Origin: Spirochaetota bacterium
GTDB lineage: Bacteria; Spirochaetota; UBA12135; COTS27
NCBI GenBank assembly: GCA_030621685.1
Contig: JAUXHF010000094.1
Span: 1-7,625 of the forward strand
Direction: 5' to 3'
Length of the DNA: 7,625 bases
How positions within the stretch are numbered: the stretch's first letter is position 1; each line of letters opens with the position of its first letter. Below are positions 6,236 through 7,625 of this stretch, one piece after another. The position numbers and the translations under genes are program-made. The notes below the pieces were generated by a model. That model did not search any database, had not been told where the DNA came from, and saw nothing but the letters and a program-made list of their open reading frames with translations.

Positions 6236-7585
6236 ATGTCGAACATAAAAGAACTTGATACGAAATATCATCTTTCACCAATGAGTGATTGGAGATCGAT
6301 TGCTGATGAGGGAGGAAGAACGCTGATAAGCAGAGCTGAGGGGATTTATCTTTGGGACACCAATGGGCGGAAATATTTAGATTCCATGTCTGGCCTTTGG
6401 TGCGTGAATGTTGGCTATAGCTGTAAGCCCGTTAAGGAAGCTGTGGCTAGGCAGCTGGAAATTCTTCCCTATTATAATGCTTTTTTTAAAACTTCTAATT
6501 TGCCAGTAGCCAATCTTTCTAAACTTTTAAGCAGTCTTTGCCCTGGTGACATATCGCATTTTTTTTATGGCAACAGCGGCTCGGATGCTAATGATACGGT
6601 ATTTAAACTTGTGCGTGCCTATTGGCAGAGCCTAGAGCAGCCCCAAAAACGTGTGTTCATTTCTAGGAAGAATTCCTATCATGGCTCTACCGTGTTAGCG
6701 GCAGCCTTAGGAGGCATGGATTCTATGCATGCCTTAAACGATTTGAAATTTGAAGATATCCATCACATTGCCCAGCCCTATAGCTTTGATGCTGGCAGGC
6801 CGTATAACGATGAATCTTTTGGATTGGAATGTGCGGCTGCCTTAGAGCAGAAAATACAAGAACTTGGCGCCGAAAATGTTGCCGCCTTTATTGGCGAGCC
6901 CATTCAAGGGGCTGGCGGCGTTATTATCCCTCCCGATAGCTATTGGCCCGAAGTACAGAAAATAACTAAGAAATATAATATTTTACTGATTAGCGATGAA
7001 GTTATCTGTGGCTTTGGACGTACAGGAAAATGGTTTGGCGGAGATAACTGGCGTGTGAAACCTGATATTATGACCATGGCGAAAGGAATAACTTCGGGCT
7101 ACATGCCGCTTTCAGCCGTAGGCATCAGCGATGCCGTTTATGCTGTTTTGACAAACCAAAAGAAAGAGTTCTCGCATGGTTATACCTATTCTTCACATCC
7201 TGTAGCATGCGAAGCGGCTCTTGCTAATCTAAACTATATTATGGAAACAGAGCTGCTTGAAACGCTTTCAGAGGACATCATCCCGTATTTTCATGCCAAA
7301 GGCCAAGAGCTTACGGGCCATCCCATCGTAGGTGAAGTGCGATTTAAAGGCATGCTTATGGCCTTTGAACTCGTGGCGAACAAAGAGACTCGGCAGCGCT
7401 TTAAAGAGGACATTGCTAGCATATGTCGTGACTTCTGCCTTGATATTGGTTTTATTATGCGTGCTTGTAAGCATACTATGGTCATAGCACCTCCCCTCAT
7501 CATCTCGAAGGAAGAAATAGATACTCTCTTTCTTATGATCTTGCAAAGCTTTGATAAGACTTTTAAAAAGTCTCAGGGAGTTTAG
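6236..7585 (+). CDS. spuC: Class III putrescine/polyamine aminotransferase, SpuC-like
   Basis: A 449-residue PLP-dependent aminotransferase of fold type I, class III, likely transferring the terminal amino group of putrescine to pyruvate to give 4-aminobutanal and alanine. Visible features are the substrate-side motif GLWCVNVGY (53-61), the PLP phosphate-binding NSGSDAND (113-120), YHGST (148-152), GEPIQGAGGVI (220-230), DEVICGFGRTG with PLP-pairing D254 (254-264), Schiff-base lysine K283 in MAKGITSGY (281-289), and HGYTYSSHPVA (314-324). The N-terminal LSPMSDW and the IMRA...MVIAPPLIISKEEID tail fit the SpuC group, with a length near the roughly 450 residues usual there. GGAG 8 bases upstream supports the start. 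It follows speB by 254 bp of decayed speB duplicate. Exact amine donor and keto acceptor are inferred from the neighbours; related omega-aminotransferases acting on beta-alanine or other diamines are alternatives. Confidence 0.88.
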   Translation: MSNIKELDTKYHLSPMSDWRSIADEGGRTLISRAEGIYLWDTNGRKYLDSMSGLWCVNVGYSCKPVKEAVARQLEILPYYNAFFKTSNLPVANLSKLLSSLCPGDISHFFYGNSGSDANDTVFKLVRAYWQSLEQPQKRVFISRKNSYHGSTVLAAALGGMDSMHALNDLKFEDIHHIAQPYSFDAGRPYNDESFGLECAAALEQKIQELGAENVAAFIGEPIQGAGGVIIPPDSYWPEVQKITKKYNILLISDEVICGFGRTGKWFGGDNWRVKPDIMTMAKGITSGYMPLSAVGISDAVYAVLTNQKKEFSHGYTYSSHPVACEAALANLNYIMETELLETLSEDIIPYFHAKGQELTGHPIVGEVRFKGMLMAFELVANKETRQRFKEDIASICRDFCLDIGFIMRACKHTMVIAPPLIISKEEIDTLFLMILQSFDKTFKKSQGV

Positions 7586-7625
7586 CAAATAGCTACAGCT
7601 AGAGCTTAGCCTGAGCATCTTATGC
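7586..7625. other. Unassigned downstream tail
   Basis: Forty bases after the aminotransferase stop. They contain several AGCT/CTAG words that could pair weakly, but no T-run follows, so I do not call a terminator. No start of a further gene is visible. Confidence 0.5.

Noticed and set aside
7268..7618. 116-codon minus-strand ORF opposite the end of spuC
   Set aside because: It mirrors the conserved aminotransferase C-terminal region and has no recognisable product.
7586..7625. Possible terminator after spuC
   Set aside because: The AGCT-rich bases form at best a weak, bulged stem and no T-run follows within the window.
1..7625. Depletion of the CTAG tetranucleotide as a lineage marker
   Set aside because: CTAG occurs roughly as often as expected by chance (about 29 seen by eye against about 30), so it gives no usable signal.
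1..7625. CRISPR arrays, tRNA or rRNA genes, and insertion sequences
   Set aside because: No regularly spaced repeat-spacer pattern, no cloverleaf-like sequence and no transposase or terminal inverted repeats were seen. The repeats found are partial gene duplicates.

Overview
All genes in this window lie on the + strand and form one agmatine/putrescine catabolic block. In order they are a gamma-glutamylputrescine oxidase (PuuB-like, 296-1591), a gamma-glutamylputrescine synthetase (PuuA-like glutamine synthetase relative, 1588-3156), a gamma-glutamyl-gamma-aminobutyraldehyde dehydrogenase (PuuC-like, 3323-4846), an agmatinase (SpeB-like, 4914-5981) and a class III putrescine aminotransferase (SpuC-like, 6236-7585). 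The similarity to the enterobacterial Puu proteins and to SpeB and SpuC points to a proteobacterium. Base composition looks like the mid-40s percent GC by eye (not counted). I cannot name the genus.

Layout. Positions 1-295 hold two truncated copies of the puuB leader and first codons, placed in tandem before the intact gene. The first copy is cut by the window edge. puuB and puuA overlap by an ATGA and are clearly co-transcribed. A 166-bp AT-rich gap (3157-3322) follows, with a perfect 16-bp palindrome inside a possible promoter, then the aldehyde dehydrogenase. A 67-bp gap leads to the agmatinase, which has an unusual lysine-rich N-terminal extension built from a 33-bp tandem repeat with A10 runs. 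Its 3' end is duplicated directly downstream as a decayed fragment (about 6001-6207) that fills the gap before the aminotransferase. Positions 7586-7625 hold nothing I can assign.

How the genes fit together. SpeB would make putrescine from agmatine. PuuA, PuuB and PuuC would convert putrescine through gamma-glutamylated intermediates to gamma-glutamyl-GABA, while SpuC would offer a transaminase route that removes the amino group directly. The hydrolase PuuD, the permease PuuP and the regulator PuuR of the classical pathway are not in the window. The enzymes themselves are orthodox, with catalytic residues intact. The unusual content is between and at the edges of genes: partial gene-end tandem duplications, an in-frame short ORF before puuB, repeated operator-like palindromes, and many 7-33 bp microduplications.
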